64,000 nt of DNA from Psychroserpens burtonensis DSM 12212 (GCF_000425305.1 NZ_AUDE01000023.1:26121-90120); one strand, 5' to 3'; positions 36,430 to 45,229 are shown, counted from the stretch's first letter. Numbers and translations: made by a program. The notes: generated by a model not told the origin, from the sequence alone.

Positions 36430-36489
36430 CCGCAAGCGGCTATCTCCACCAAATGTCCACTGGACATTTAATTTTGCAAAAGCAAAATT
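36430..36489. repeat. Three consecutive palindromes in an array gap
   Basis: CCGC-AA-GCGG (36430-36439), AAATGTCC-ACT-GGACATTT (36451-36469) and AATTTTGC-AAAA-GCAAAATT (36470-36489) follow each other within 60 bases. The two larger ones have perfect 8-bp stems. They look like a small palindromic intergenic element. It sits at the point where a DUF6090 head is cut off. Confidence 0.65.
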
Positions 36490-36518
36490 GTGTTTCGATA
36501 ACTAAAGAGTTTAATCAT
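36468..36518 (-). pseudogene. Vestigial DUF6090 gene start
   Basis: Overlapping the stop of paralogue 19, ATGATTAAACTCTTTAG encodes MIKLF, the standard array start, and then diverges to SYRNTILLLQN-stop inside the hairpin element. Five family codons remain; the rest of this copy is gone. Confidence 0.6.
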
Positions 36519-37290
36519 GCTGTAATTCGGTTTTGATGAACTCCTTTAATTTTTTAGTCTCGATAATAACGTGCTTCATTTTTCCCATATTTTGCTTTTG
36601 ACCTCCAACTACTAAATCCATTCCTATTTGGTAATCGTTATATTCTTTTGAGTTTTTATTAGTATAAAACGGATAATTATTTAAGTTGAAATTGAGGGAG
36701 TCTCTATTATAATCCATCATCAGTTTCCCAAAGCCATCTTCAAATTTTATAAATCCATCTTTTACGTCCTTAGAATTTTGGACATTATAAAACGATTCGC
36801 GTTCCCCACGTTTATAGTACGCTGTTATGGCTTCCACTAAAGTGTCTGAACCCAATGAATATAATTTACCCGTATTGCTTAATTCAGAATAGGTATTATC
36901 ATTTAAATTTAAAAGCGAACCTCCTGCAGAAAATGGCGCTGATGTTATGTAGTCTAAATGTGATTCGTTCAATCCCAAATAAGTCAGTTTTATAATGGAG
37001 TCACTTACCTCTACAGCTTCTTCCAGTGATGGATAGCTAGAATCATTTAAAGAATCATAAACGATGCGACCTAATCGCTTCTCATTAGCATCAAGGTCTT
37101 TTAGCATTTTATTTAAAAACACATTATTGCTTTTCTTTAATTGTCGCTGGCTATTCCAATCATTGATGGACAATGCCAAAAGAATACCAATAACGACAAG
37201 GACAATCTCACCAATGGCGTATTTGAAATATTTGGTGGTTTTGCCTTCTGAGAGCAGGTTTTTACGGATGTTTCGGAAGAGTTTAATCAT
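36511..37290 (-). CDS. DUF6090 paralogue 19
   Basis: 259 aa, head MIKLFRNIRKNLLSEGKTTK, helix with GILLALSINDWNSQRQ (Asp replaces Asn). Core YSELSNTGKLYSLGSDTLVE and AYYKRGE, preceded by a Gly/Ser-rich SAPFSAGGSLLNLNDN. It ends TELQHD; the stop overlaps the vestigial start. Three bases separate it from paralogue 20. Confidence 0.9.
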   Translation of the reverse strand: MIKLFRNIRKNLLSEGKTTKYFKYAIGEIVLVVIGILLALSINDWNSQRQLKKSNNVFLNKMLKDLDANEKRLGRIVYDSLNDSSYPSLEEAVEVSDSIIKLTYLGLNESHLDYITSAPFSAGGSLLNLNDNTYSELSNTGKLYSLGSDTLVEAITAYYKRGERESFYNVQNSKDVKDGFIKFEDGFGKLMMDYNRDSLNFNLNNYPFYTNKNSKEYNDYQIGMDLVVGGQKQNMGKMKHVIIETKKLKEFIKTELQHD

Positions 37291-37293
37291 TTC

Positions 37294-38106
37294 TTAGTTA
37301 TTTTTATGGTCTTCTACTTCTGATGTAATGATATCTATAATGCTTTCAGTTTTTATTTTTACTCCGTCTGATTGGTCATTTGTATAGGCTGTATAGCTGA
37401 TAAATTGCATGAGATAATCTTCAAAATCAGGATTATTTAGTAAGGGTTTGTAATCTGACTGTAATACTGTATTCTTCAAAGTATTATAATTGCCAAGACT
37501 TCCCATCGTGAATTTAGCTCTGAGTTTTTTATCTTCTAACATAATCATCTGCATCCTGCCAATCTGATAATTCTTAATCAAAAAAGGTATTAACCAATTT
37601 TCGGTTAAATTTAAAATGATTTGCTCTTCTTCCTTAAGTTCACTTAAAGAACTAGAATATGAGGAAATTTCATTTCTCAATGTGATGTCATCTAATAGAT
37701 AAAGCTTTCCTGAGTTAATTAACTCATTGGTAACGCTTAGTTCTGGGTCAAAAGTGGGTCTTATTGATATTCTAAAAAGATGTGCATCTAGGCTATCAGC
37801 CACGATTTGGTTATTAGTTTCTGTTCTATAACCTAAAAGACTATAGCACGAATTGAGCATTTCATTTCTAATATCAATTTTTTGGTTTATCTGTTCGAGA
37901 TTACTCGTATACTCTTTTAATAATTGCGCTAATATTTGCTTTTCTTGCTCTTTGTTTTGAGTTGTAATGTTCCAATTATTAATTTGTAGTGCAATTAAAA
38001 TTCCAATAACCACTAGGATAATTTCGCCTATTGCATAAAGAAGATATTTAGAAGTTCTGTTATCTTTAATCATATTTTGTCTAATTCTCCGGAAGAATTT
38101 AATCAT
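37294..38106 (-). CDS. DUF6090 paralogue 20
   Basis: 270 aa, head MIKFFRRIRQNMIKDNRTSK, KYLLYAIGE, NNWNITTQNK. Core TNELINSGKLYLLDDITLRN. The pattern PTFDPELSVTNELI and the C-terminal NPDFEDYLMQFISYTAYTND correspond to PTFDPITNDLISGG and NPKLADILSSVVSSSLFAKT in paralogue 22. Together with gene 8 they form a subgroup. It overlaps paralogue 21 by 8 bases. Confidence 0.9.
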   Translation of the reverse strand: MIKFFRRIRQNMIKDNRTSKYLLYAIGEIILVVIGILIALQINNWNITTQNKEQEKQILAQLLKEYTSNLEQINQKIDIRNEMLNSCYSLLGYRTETNNQIVADSLDAHLFRISIRPTFDPELSVTNELINSGKLYLLDDITLRNEISSYSSSLSELKEEEQIILNLTENWLIPFLIKNYQIGRMQMIMLEDKKLRAKFTMGSLGNYNTLKNTVLQSDYKPLLNNPDFEDYLMQFISYTAYTNDQSDGVKIKTESIIDIITSEVEDHKNN

Positions 38107-39097
38107 TTTCAGGAATTTTTTTAAAAATCGGTTTTTGAGCTTCCATTAAAAAATAAAACTCAGATGTATCGGTAGTGAATTCTAGGTCCGCTCCGTTTAA
38201 ATTTAATGTTAGTGAATCCCTTATTCTTAATTTATCAGAAAAGTTATATTTAGACGCATATCCTAAAAATTCTTTATTTTGAAAATAGATACGTATCGTA
38301 TCTACCGTATTGGTGTAGCTCCCTATAAATGGTTCAGCCATTTTTGGCGTAACATCTTGGTACATAGTTTTTAAAACAGCGCTACCATCGTTTGGAAAAC
38401 CAAGTGCTACCATTTGATTGTAGAGGGTAATTGCATCATATTTTTTATCCACTAGTTCTGGTGCTAAGTCATCCAGTGTCCAGCTAAATCGACCCAACCT
38501 GTTTTTGTAATCTTTACTAGTGAGTAAAAATTCGAAATAAGCATCAAAATCTTTACGATATAGGGATTCAGAAAACCCTGAAATAATTTCGAAGGACTGA
38601 TTTTGTAGCACTCTTAAATTATCATACGAATTTTCAAACCTTGAATGATTGTATAGGTTCTTTAACTCTATAACTAACGATTTATAATTATCTGGTAAAT
38701 TATCGGCATTTTGTATGAGTTTATTATAAGCTTCATTCTGCGTTACTATGTTTGGGCCAGATAGCATAATCCGACGTAAACTTCTACTGTTTTGATAATC
38801 CTCTAGAGTTAAGGTGTCAGCAAATACCCGTCTTACATCTCGTAATTTTTCAAAATAATACGTGCCTTTTTCATCAAACTCTATACTATTATTCAGTATT
38901 TCTTTTTGCACTTCTAGCAACTGGTTATAAGCTTCTTTTTCATTGGCTTTGTTAGTGTTCCAATTATTAATTTGTAGTGCAATCAAAATCCCAATAACCA
39001 CGAGGAAAATCTCACCTATGGCGTATTTAAAATACTTGATTTTATTTCCTGATTCCATAAGGTCTTTTCTTATATGTCTGAATAATTTTAGCATCAC
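38099..39097 (-). CDS. DUF6090 paralogue 21, long form
   Basis: 332 aa, starting MMLKLFRHIRKDLMESGNKI, a divergent head, with KYFKYAIGE and NNWNTNKANE. Middle DAYFEFLLTSKDYKNRLGRF is the long-form signature. C-terminal domain: FIGSYTNTVDTIRIYFQNKE, LTLNLNGADLEFTTD, FYFLMEAQKPIFKK. The terminal END-stop codons again contain the next gene's start. Confidence 0.9.
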   Translation of the reverse strand: MMLKLFRHIRKDLMESGNKIKYFKYAIGEIFLVVIGILIALQINNWNTNKANEKEAYNQLLEVQKEILNNSIEFDEKGTYYFEKLRDVRRVFADTLTLEDYQNSRSLRRIMLSGPNIVTQNEAYNKLIQNADNLPDNYKSLVIELKNLYNHSRFENSYDNLRVLQNQSFEIISGFSESLYRKDFDAYFEFLLTSKDYKNRLGRFSWTLDDLAPELVDKKYDAITLYNQMVALGFPNDGSAVLKTMYQDVTPKMAEPFIGSYTNTVDTIRIYFQNKEFLGYASKYNFSDKLRIRDSLTLNLNGADLEFTTDTSEFYFLMEAQKPIFKKIPEND

Positions 39098-39888
39098 TTC
39101 GCTTTTAGTTCAGAATCTATTAATGCTAATATGACTGTAATATTTTTCCGTAAAGATTCACTTTGGGTTTTTGCAAAAAGCGAACTGGAAACCACGCTAG
39201 ACAATATATCTGCTAATTTGGGATTGGCAAGGAATGCCTCCAAATCGACCGGTTCTTTGGAACTCCTAAAAATATTAGGTGTTGTACTTGTTTTATCCAT
39301 CAACAAAGTCTGGACCACGTCAAGGCGGTTCCATTTGGCGGCGTTTATGTTTCTTACTGGATAATTTTGATATAAAAACGGTATATAATTATTTCTTAAT
39401 ATAAAAATCCAAGCAGTTTCTTCTTCTGTGACTTGCACCAAATCACTCGGCCATTTTGAGAGTTTGCTGCGAAGTTCTAGGTTTCGAATAAGATACAGTC
39501 TTCCTCCACTTATAAGGTCGTTGGTAATTGGGTCAAAGGTTGGTGCTACCGTTGTTCTTGCCAAATAAACAACAACCGAATCAGGGATTATTATGGATGG
39601 GTCGTCGTGATACGTTAAGAGCATAGTGCCTGCATTGACCATGGCAGCTCGCATAGAAATCTTTTCATCTAATTGTGCAAGATTTGCACTAAATTCTTCA
39701 CGAATCTGTCGCAACGTTTGCAGTTCTTCTTTATGTTGCACAGTAGCATCTTTCCAATTATTTAAAGACAACGCAATTAAAATCCCAATAACCACGAGGA
39801 TGATTTCTCCTATGGCATAGAGCACATACTTTTTTGTTTTTCCTTCGGAAATGTAACCTTGCCTAAAATGTCTAAAAAATTTAATCAT
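39094..39888 (-). CDS. DUF6090 paralogue 22
   Basis: 264 aa from the ATG at 39888 (MIKFFRHFRQGYISEGKTKK); an ATG at 39918 would add ten atypical residues. KYVLYAIGE, NNWKDATVQH. Core TNDLISGGRLYLIRNLELRS. Sister to paralogue 20 by the PTFDPIT segment before the core. Its 3' end overlaps paralogue 21 by 4 bases. Confidence 0.88.
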   Translation of the reverse strand: MIKFFRHFRQGYISEGKTKKYVLYAIGEIILVVIGILIALSLNNWKDATVQHKEELQTLRQIREEFSANLAQLDEKISMRAAMVNAGTMLLTYHDDPSIIIPDSVVVYLARTTVAPTFDPITNDLISGGRLYLIRNLELRSKLSKWPSDLVQVTEEETAWIFILRNNYIPFLYQNYPVRNINAAKWNRLDVVQTLLMDKTSTTPNIFRSSKEPVDLEAFLANPKLADILSSVVSSSLFAKTQSESLRKNITVILALIDSELKAK

Positions 39889-39947
39889 AGTTATGTTTCG
39901 TATTTCGATTCTGCTCACTGTAACTTACAGTGGGAATCTTAATTATG

Positions 39948-40667
39948 TTAATGAGATTGCAGTAGTCTAAGTAACTCCTCTGATTTTTCAGTGGCTTGCG
40001 TCTGTCTTTCATCACAATAGTATTGCAAATCGTTTTTCATATTAATTAAACCTAAAAGTTGCTTCTTACTATAACTGCCTAATTCAATATCTTTAATTTT
40101 AATTAATGGGTCTTGAGACGTGTATGATTCAAATGAAAATCCGCAGGCTACGAAAAAGTCAACTATTTTTGAATTCCATAATTCATCTAAAAAGTATTCC
40201 GCTTTTTTCATTCTAAGATAGGCTTGTTTTAGATCTCTTAAATCCTTAATCAATGCTTTCTTTTCAATTAAAACGTTTGAATTAGATTCAATAATGGCGT
40301 CTAAAACAGGGGAATCAATGGTATAACTGTAATAATTAAATGTACCACTCATTTCTTCGTTAGTAATTAAAATGGTGTCCTCAGCTAATTTTGCTTTCAC
40401 ATCTTTTGAGGCATTCTTGTATGCCTTATTTTTACTATTGATTATGGATAAAAGTTGAATATTTGCACTTAATTCTTTTTCTAAAGACTTTAATAATTCT
40501 ACTTCATTAGTCTTGGCTTTTTGATGTTCATTCCAATTGTTTATGGAAAGCGCAATCAAAATACCAATGACCACGAGGATGATTTCGCCAATGGCGTATT
40601 TGAAGTACTTTGATGTTTTACCTGTTGCCATAAGGTTATATCTTATTTTACGGAAGAATTTTATCAT
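39948..40667 (-). CDS. DUF6090 paralogue 23
   Basis: 239 aa, the shortest intact copy. Head MIKFFRKIRYNLMATGKTSK, KYFKYAIGE, NNWNEHQKAK. Core is weak (LDAIIESNSNVLIEKKALIK), and the C-terminal half has two cysteines (FFVACGFSF, LQYYCDERQ) unusual for the family. Gaps of about 60 and 44 bases separate it from its neighbours. Confidence 0.88.
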   Translation of the reverse strand: MIKFFRKIRYNLMATGKTSKYFKYAIGEIILVVIGILIALSINNWNEHQKAKTNEVELLKSLEKELSANIQLLSIINSKNKAYKNASKDVKAKLAEDTILITNEEMSGTFNYYSYTIDSPVLDAIIESNSNVLIEKKALIKDLRDLKQAYLRMKKAEYFLDELWNSKIVDFFVACGFSFESYTSQDPLIKIKDIELGSYSKKQLLGLINMKNDLQYYCDERQTQATEKSEELLRLLQSH

Positions 40668-40711
40668 TGGTCGATAGTTTGTTAGATGTTAAAAAAGCAC
40701 TCAATCCTTTA

Positions 40712-41479
40712 TCAGCCTTTTTTATTGTTTTCTAATACAGCTTTAAGTGCTTTGGTTTCTTTTGCTATGCTTTTATAGATCCGCCCTTGTTTTTCATATA
40801 ATCTTAAATAATAGGCAAGCCTATTATTACGTAATCTCATTTGTGGTGCATCTATATTGTATTCCCAGTTTTTAACTGTGCTGTGCTCTTTTTTACTATA
40901 GTCATAGTCATAGTCATATAAAATATCAATTTCTTTTTTAAAATCTAAACTCACTTTATCAACTGCCTCTAGACTTTTAAACTCTGCAACAGCAAGTCCA
41001 TCCGTATAATTTTTATATTTTAATATGGCATTTCTCTTTTGAGTTGAGAATAATTTAAGATTACCTGTGGTAACTAAATCTTGAATAGAGTATGTAGATG
41101 TGCTAAAGAAACCTAAGAAAGTACGGGTACTGTCTGCCTTAGTCTTTAGAATAGTCATGTCAAGGCTGTCCTTGTTGTAGTACACAACATAGTCCTCAAT
41201 AGTTGCGATACGAATTTTAATAAGACTATCCCTTTCCTTCAGTTGCAATAAGTCCGTCTTTAATTCTGAAATAATATTGAGCTCATAGGATTTATATAAA
41301 TTATTTGATTTTCTGAGTTCGTTTTGGTTATTCACTTGCAATGCCAGTAAAATACCTATCATTACTAATGCAATTTCGCCTACTGCATAAAGCAAATATT
41401 TACTGAACTTACCTGCCCGTCTGGCAGGCGGGTTTTCAGTCAATAAGCGTTGTCTAATTTTTCGGAAGAATTTTATCAT
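40712..41479 (-). CDS. DUF6090 paralogue 24 (first of the array) with an in-frame palindromic insertion
   Basis: 255 aa. Head MIKFFRKIRQRLLTEN is followed by an extra PPARRAG and then KFSKYLLYAVGE; paralogue 14 has TENKFS without it. The extra seven codons are at 41411-41431. Helix ends LALQVNNQNELRK (Gln replaces Trp). Core IQDLVTTGNLKLFSTQKRNA. An unusual DYDYDYSKKEHS tract follows. This is the array gene nearest the M20 pseudogene, 75 bases downstream of its original stop. Confidence 0.9.
   Translation of the reverse strand: MIKFFRKIRQRLLTENPPARRAGKFSKYLLYAVGEIALVMIGILLALQVNNQNELRKSNNLYKSYELNIISELKTDLLQLKERDSLIKIRIATIEDYVVYYNKDSLDMTILKTKADSTRTFLGFFSTSTYSIQDLVTTGNLKLFSTQKRNAILKYKNYTDGLAVAEFKSLEAVDKVSLDFKKEIDILYDYDYDYSKKEHSTVKNWEYNIDAPQMRLRNNRLAYYLRLYEKQGRIYKSIAKETKALKAVLENNKKG
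41411..41431. repeat. 21-bp GC-rich palindromic insertion in a DUF6090 gene (copy 2)
   Basis: CCTGCC (41412-41417) and GGCAGG (41423-41428) form the stem; 16 of 21 bases are G or C. It adds PPARRAG between the basic head and the helix, four residues away from the equivalent insertion point in paralogue 9. Confidence 0.75.
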
Positions 41480-41554
41480 AATTTATGCCTGACTTTTTAA
41501 TTTATTACCTCTCCTTTCTATTTATATCAGATAAAAAATTGGACGTTATATGTT

Positions 41555-42901
41555 TTATGGCGTATGTAACTCCATATAATCAAACACCAAATTACTCATG
41601 GCATTGACTCCAGTCTTAAATGCATTATCATCCATCAGAAACTGCGGTGTATGATGGTCTCCAACAGTCTTTGGATCTTTACCTTTGGTCATTGCACCAA
41701 CGAAAAATTAAAGTCCTGGTACTTTTTGAGCAAAATATGAAAAGTCCTCTGCTCCTGTAATAGCAGGAATCAAAATCACATGGTCCTTTCCTTCCGATTT
41801 TTCTAAAGTGGGTAGCATCAACTCCGTTAAGGTTTCATCATTGAAGGTTACTGTAAAACGCATAGAGTAAGGCAGTTCTAATGTGGCCGTCGCTCCAGCG
41901 GCTTTTGCAGTATAGTCTACAATCTCTCGGATTCTTTTAAGCACCAAAGCTTCATCCTCATTGGTAAATGTTCTAATCGTACCCAACATTTCTACTTGTT
42001 CTGGTATGATGTTGCTGCGATTTCCTCCATTGATGGCGCCTATAGTTACAACAGCTGCGTTATCAGTCAATACAACATTGCGACTTACAATAGTTTGTAA
42101 ACTATTAATAATTTGAGCAGAAACGACGATTGGGTCAACACCAGACCAAGGCGCAGAACCATGTGCTGGCTTTCCTTTAACGGTAATTTTCATATCATTA
42201 ACGCTTGCCATAATACCTGCTGGTCTATAGGCTATTGTACCAACTTCGTAAAAAGCATCTAGATGTAGACCAAAAATCACATCAACCTTTGGATTTTCTA
42301 AGACACCTTCTTTTACCATTAATTCCGCTCCCCCTTCTTCACCTTTTGGCGGTCCTTCTTCGGCGGGTTGAAAGATAAATTTTACCGTACCTTTTAAGTC
42401 AGCCTTCATTCCCGAAAGCAGCTCCGCTACCCCCATTAAAATGGCGACGTGCCCATCATGTCCACAAGCATGCATTACAGAAGTTTCAACACCATTATAA
42501 ATGGTTTTCACTTTCGATGCAAATGGTAAATCGTTCTTCTCTTCAACAGGCAAGGCGTCCATATCTGCTCTAAGTGCGACAACAGGGCCAGGTTGATCTC
42601 CTTTGAGAATACCAACAATACCTGTCACACCCACTTTTGTCTGGACGTCTATGCCAAGTGATTCTAAGTGTTTGGCGATGAGTGCCGCCGTACGAAATTC
42701 ACGATTCCCCAATTCTGGATTTTGGTGGATATCGTGTCTCCAGGCGATAACTTTCTGCTCAATCTTATCTGCTGCTTTACTGACGGCTGCGCTGTGGTCT
42801 TTGGTTTGTGCGAAAGTTATACTCGTAAATAGCATTAAAATGAACAGTGACAAAACTTTCAGAGTGTCTTTAAGGTTTAATTTGTCGGTTTTAGATTTCA
42901 T
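41555..42901 (-). pseudogene. M20 amidohydrolase (amino-acid/N-acyl hydrolase) interrupted by a nonsense codon
   Basis: The frame from 42901 encodes a signal peptide (FILMLFTSITFAQ) and a typical M20 dimetal amidohydrolase: WRHDIHQNPELGNREF, LRADMDALP, MHACGHDGHVA (Cys and His ligands), FQPAEEGPP with the catalytic Glu, and the dimerisation domain PAHGSAPWSGVDPI. At 41708 a TAA follows VPGL. In the same frame the expected end continues for 50 codons, FFVGAMTKG to HHTPQFLMDDNAFKTGVNAM, stopping at 41555. The lost part carries the last conserved His. So either a pseudogene or a truncated, probably inactive protein. Confidence 0.85.
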
Positions 42902-42939
42902 TTTTTTAATGTATTATACATTATTTATTTTTAAGGATT

Positions 42940-44247
42940 TTATTCTGAACGTTTCTTTTTTAAAGCATGCTTTTTGTTATAACTCAAATTACGCCATAGC
43001 CATTCTAACGGACCAAAATTGTGATACTTAAGCCAAAGCGGACTCGCAATGAGCTGAAAAATCCAGATAGCGAATACGATGTATAACAATTGGTGACGGC
43101 TAAATTCTCCAAACAGCCCAAATCCTGCACCCGTAAAAATAAACATGGCAAAGACCGAGTGCATTACATAATTGGTCAGGGCCATTTTACCAACGGCTCC
43201 AAGGGCTTTTTTTAATACTAATAAAATAGGTAATTTGCAGAATAGCATTATCGCACCTATGTGCCCCATGGCAACGAATAAACGACCTAAGTCATAGGTG
43301 AGATAAGATTTTGAAAAACTCAAAAACGAAAAGTTGTTGTCCATTATCATTTGAACCTCATAATAATTAACACTCAAGCCGATGCCATAGCCCACTCCCA
43401 TCATAATCCCATAAAAGCGATAGGATTTTACAGCAGATAATATATTCAGTTTAAAAAACGCAATACCTAAGAGCATCATGCTTAAAATATCCCAAACATC
43501 ATAACGGTATAAATAATACGTTTCAATATGCATATTAATAGGTGCCAAAAAAGCAACCACCCCAAAATAATCTTTTTTCATGTTTGCATTGTATTCCTCA
43601 ATAGCTTCTGGTGAACGCTCTTTCTGTAATTCTTCCCATTTTACATGAGCTGTTTTTAGATCGTCTGTAAGTTCTTTTCCATCCGTTTTAAATTGTTCCG
43701 CCATAGCGACGTTTTCCATCATTTTAACATTAGATTTATAATCGGCATAATTCCAAATAGTACCTAAAGAAAATAAAACTAGAGCAATAATAATTAACTT
43801 TTTAGGTAACATATTTCGAAAGGAATACACCAAAAAACCCATAAGTGCATAATTGAATAAGATCTCTCCTGTCCAAACTAAAAGATAACCATGTATGAGA
43901 CCAAAAACTAAAAGCCAAGTTAACCTTCTAAAATAAATATCTGCAGCCTTGATGCCAGCGCCTTTCTTTTCCATACGGTCCAAAAGAATGAACATACCTG
44001 CTCCAAATAACAGTGAAAATAAGGCTCTCATCGTACCTTCAAAAAGCATGTTTGTAGTGATCCATGTGTAGAGATTCCAGCCCGCGGCACCACCTGATAC
44101 TGTTGGGTCACCGTAGGCATTTGCCAATGCCATTCCATTGATGTTCATTAATAAAATTCCGAAAAGAACAATGCCACGCATGACGTCTATAGATTGAATA
44201 CGGTTAAGTGCTTTTAATGGTGTTAATGATGTTTGAGTTGATAGCAT
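42940..44247 (-). CDS. DUF418 family polytopic membrane protein, second copy
   Basis: 435 aa, many membrane segments. RIQSIDVMRGIVLFGILLMN at the N-terminus, FEGTMRALFSLLFGAGMFIL, and C-terminal GKMALTNYVMHSVFAMFIF with LKYHNFGPLEWLWRNLSYNK. Only distantly like the DUF418 protein at 29479-30738. It lies 38 bases upstream of the M20 gene. Function of the family unknown. Confidence 0.9.
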   Translation of the reverse strand: MLSTQTSLTPLKALNRIQSIDVMRGIVLFGILLMNINGMALANAYGDPTVSGGAAGWNLYTWITTNMLFEGTMRALFSLLFGAGMFILLDRMEKKGAGIKAADIYFRRLTWLLVFGLIHGYLLVWTGEILFNYALMGFLVYSFRNMLPKKLIIIALVLFSLGTIWNYADYKSNVKMMENVAMAEQFKTDGKELTDDLKTAHVKWEELQKERSPEAIEEYNANMKKDYFGVVAFLAPINMHIETYYLYRYDVWDILSMMLLGIAFFKLNILSAVKSYRFYGIMMGVGYGIGLSVNYYEVQMIMDNNFSFLSFSKSYLTYDLGRLFVAMGHIGAIMLFCKLPILLVLKKALGAVGKMALTNYVMHSVFAMFIFTGAGFGLFGEFSRHQLLYIVFAIWIFQLIASPLWLKYHNFGPLEWLWRNLSYNKKHALKKKRSE

Positions 44248-44433
44248 TTTTGATTGGTTTTGGTGGTTGGTTAAAATTTATAATAATCAATCTGTTTACT
44301 GTTACTTTGTAATAAGGAAATTAAAAAAGGACCGAAGCCAAAAAAATGTTTGATTATAATATTGAAAACAAGAATTTTTAGTTTCGATTTTTTAGACGTA
44401 AGGTTTCATATCATAACTAGTATTATATTTTCT

Positions 44434-45186
44434 CTAATTCCCTCTATGTTGCTCTCCATCTGCAGATAAGCAAGTTCCAGTAACCCAACTTGCACAAGGC
44501 GAAACCAAATAGGCAGCTACCTTTCCTATTTCATCTGGTCTTCCTAGTCTGCCTGAGGGAATGGTATCGACTGTATGATCATAAAAAGGTTTGTCATGTT
44601 CTTTGACTATTTTCCAAAGTCTACCGCTAAATTCAACAGAGCCTGGTGCAATCGTATTTACTCGTATGTTTTTAGGTGCCAATTGAGCAGACAAAGTTTT
44701 AGAATAACTAATAAGTGCCGCCTTTGCTGCAGCATAAGCAGCTGGGGAATCAGCTTCAAGTCCAGATACGGAAGAGATAAATAAAACACTTCCACTACCA
44801 GATGCAATCATCCATGGAACTACCTTTCTAGTCCCCTTTACACTGGCTAATAGATCAATATTTATAGATGTTTCCCAGGCGGTATATTCTTCACATAGGC
44901 TTAATGCTGATGCATTATTAACCAAAATGTCTACCGTACCAAAGGTACTCTTGACCGTGTCAAGAAAAGCATCAAACTTTTTAGTATCACCTAAATCGCA
45001 TGACTCAGCATAGACTTTTATTTCTTTTTCAAGAAGTTGTTCTTTAGCATCTTGAAGTGCTTCCTCGCCACGGGCACAAATAGCAACATTGATACCTTCT
45101 TCAACAAGTGCTAACGCAATACTTCTTCCTATCCCTTTACTCGCTCCTGTAATTATTGCATTTTTTCCTTTCAGTACTAAATTCAT
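44434..45186 (-). CDS. SDR-family NAD(P)-dependent oxidoreductase
   Basis: 250 aa classical SDR. Cofactor loop ITGASKGIGRS (TGxxxGIG) with a following ICARGEE that favours NADP(H), VNNASALS, catalytic Ser in LFISSVSG and the YxxxK pair as YAAAKAAL, then NTIAPGSVEF and a C-terminal WVTGTCLSADGEQHRGN typical of FabG-like members. Substrate cannot be assigned. Flanked by gaps of 186 and 43 bases. Confidence 0.9.
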   Translation of the reverse strand: MNLVLKGKNAIITGASKGIGRSIALALVEEGINVAICARGEEALQDAKEQLLEKEIKVYAESCDLGDTKKFDAFLDTVKSTFGTVDILVNNASALSLCEEYTAWETSINIDLLASVKGTRKVVPWMIASGSGSVLFISSVSGLEADSPAAYAAAKAALISYSKTLSAQLAPKNIRVNTIAPGSVEFSGRLWKIVKEHDKPFYDHTVDTIPSGRLGRPDEIGKVAAYLVSPCASWVTGTCLSADGEQHRGN

Positions 45187-45229
45187 GGTATTTTATGTAA
45201 AGTGGTTTATAAATATCGTTTTATTTAGT

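Noticed and set aside
15582..41479. Regular DNA repeats about every 0.8 kb resembling a repeat array
   Set aside because: They are the coding heads of DUF6090 genes and differ at codon third positions; there is no CRISPR-like unit or spacer length.
15582..41479. Idea that the DUF6090 array is a set of immunity proteins for polymorphic toxins
   Set aside because: No toxin, T6SS or LXG gene is in the window; kept only as one of several untested explanations for diversity.
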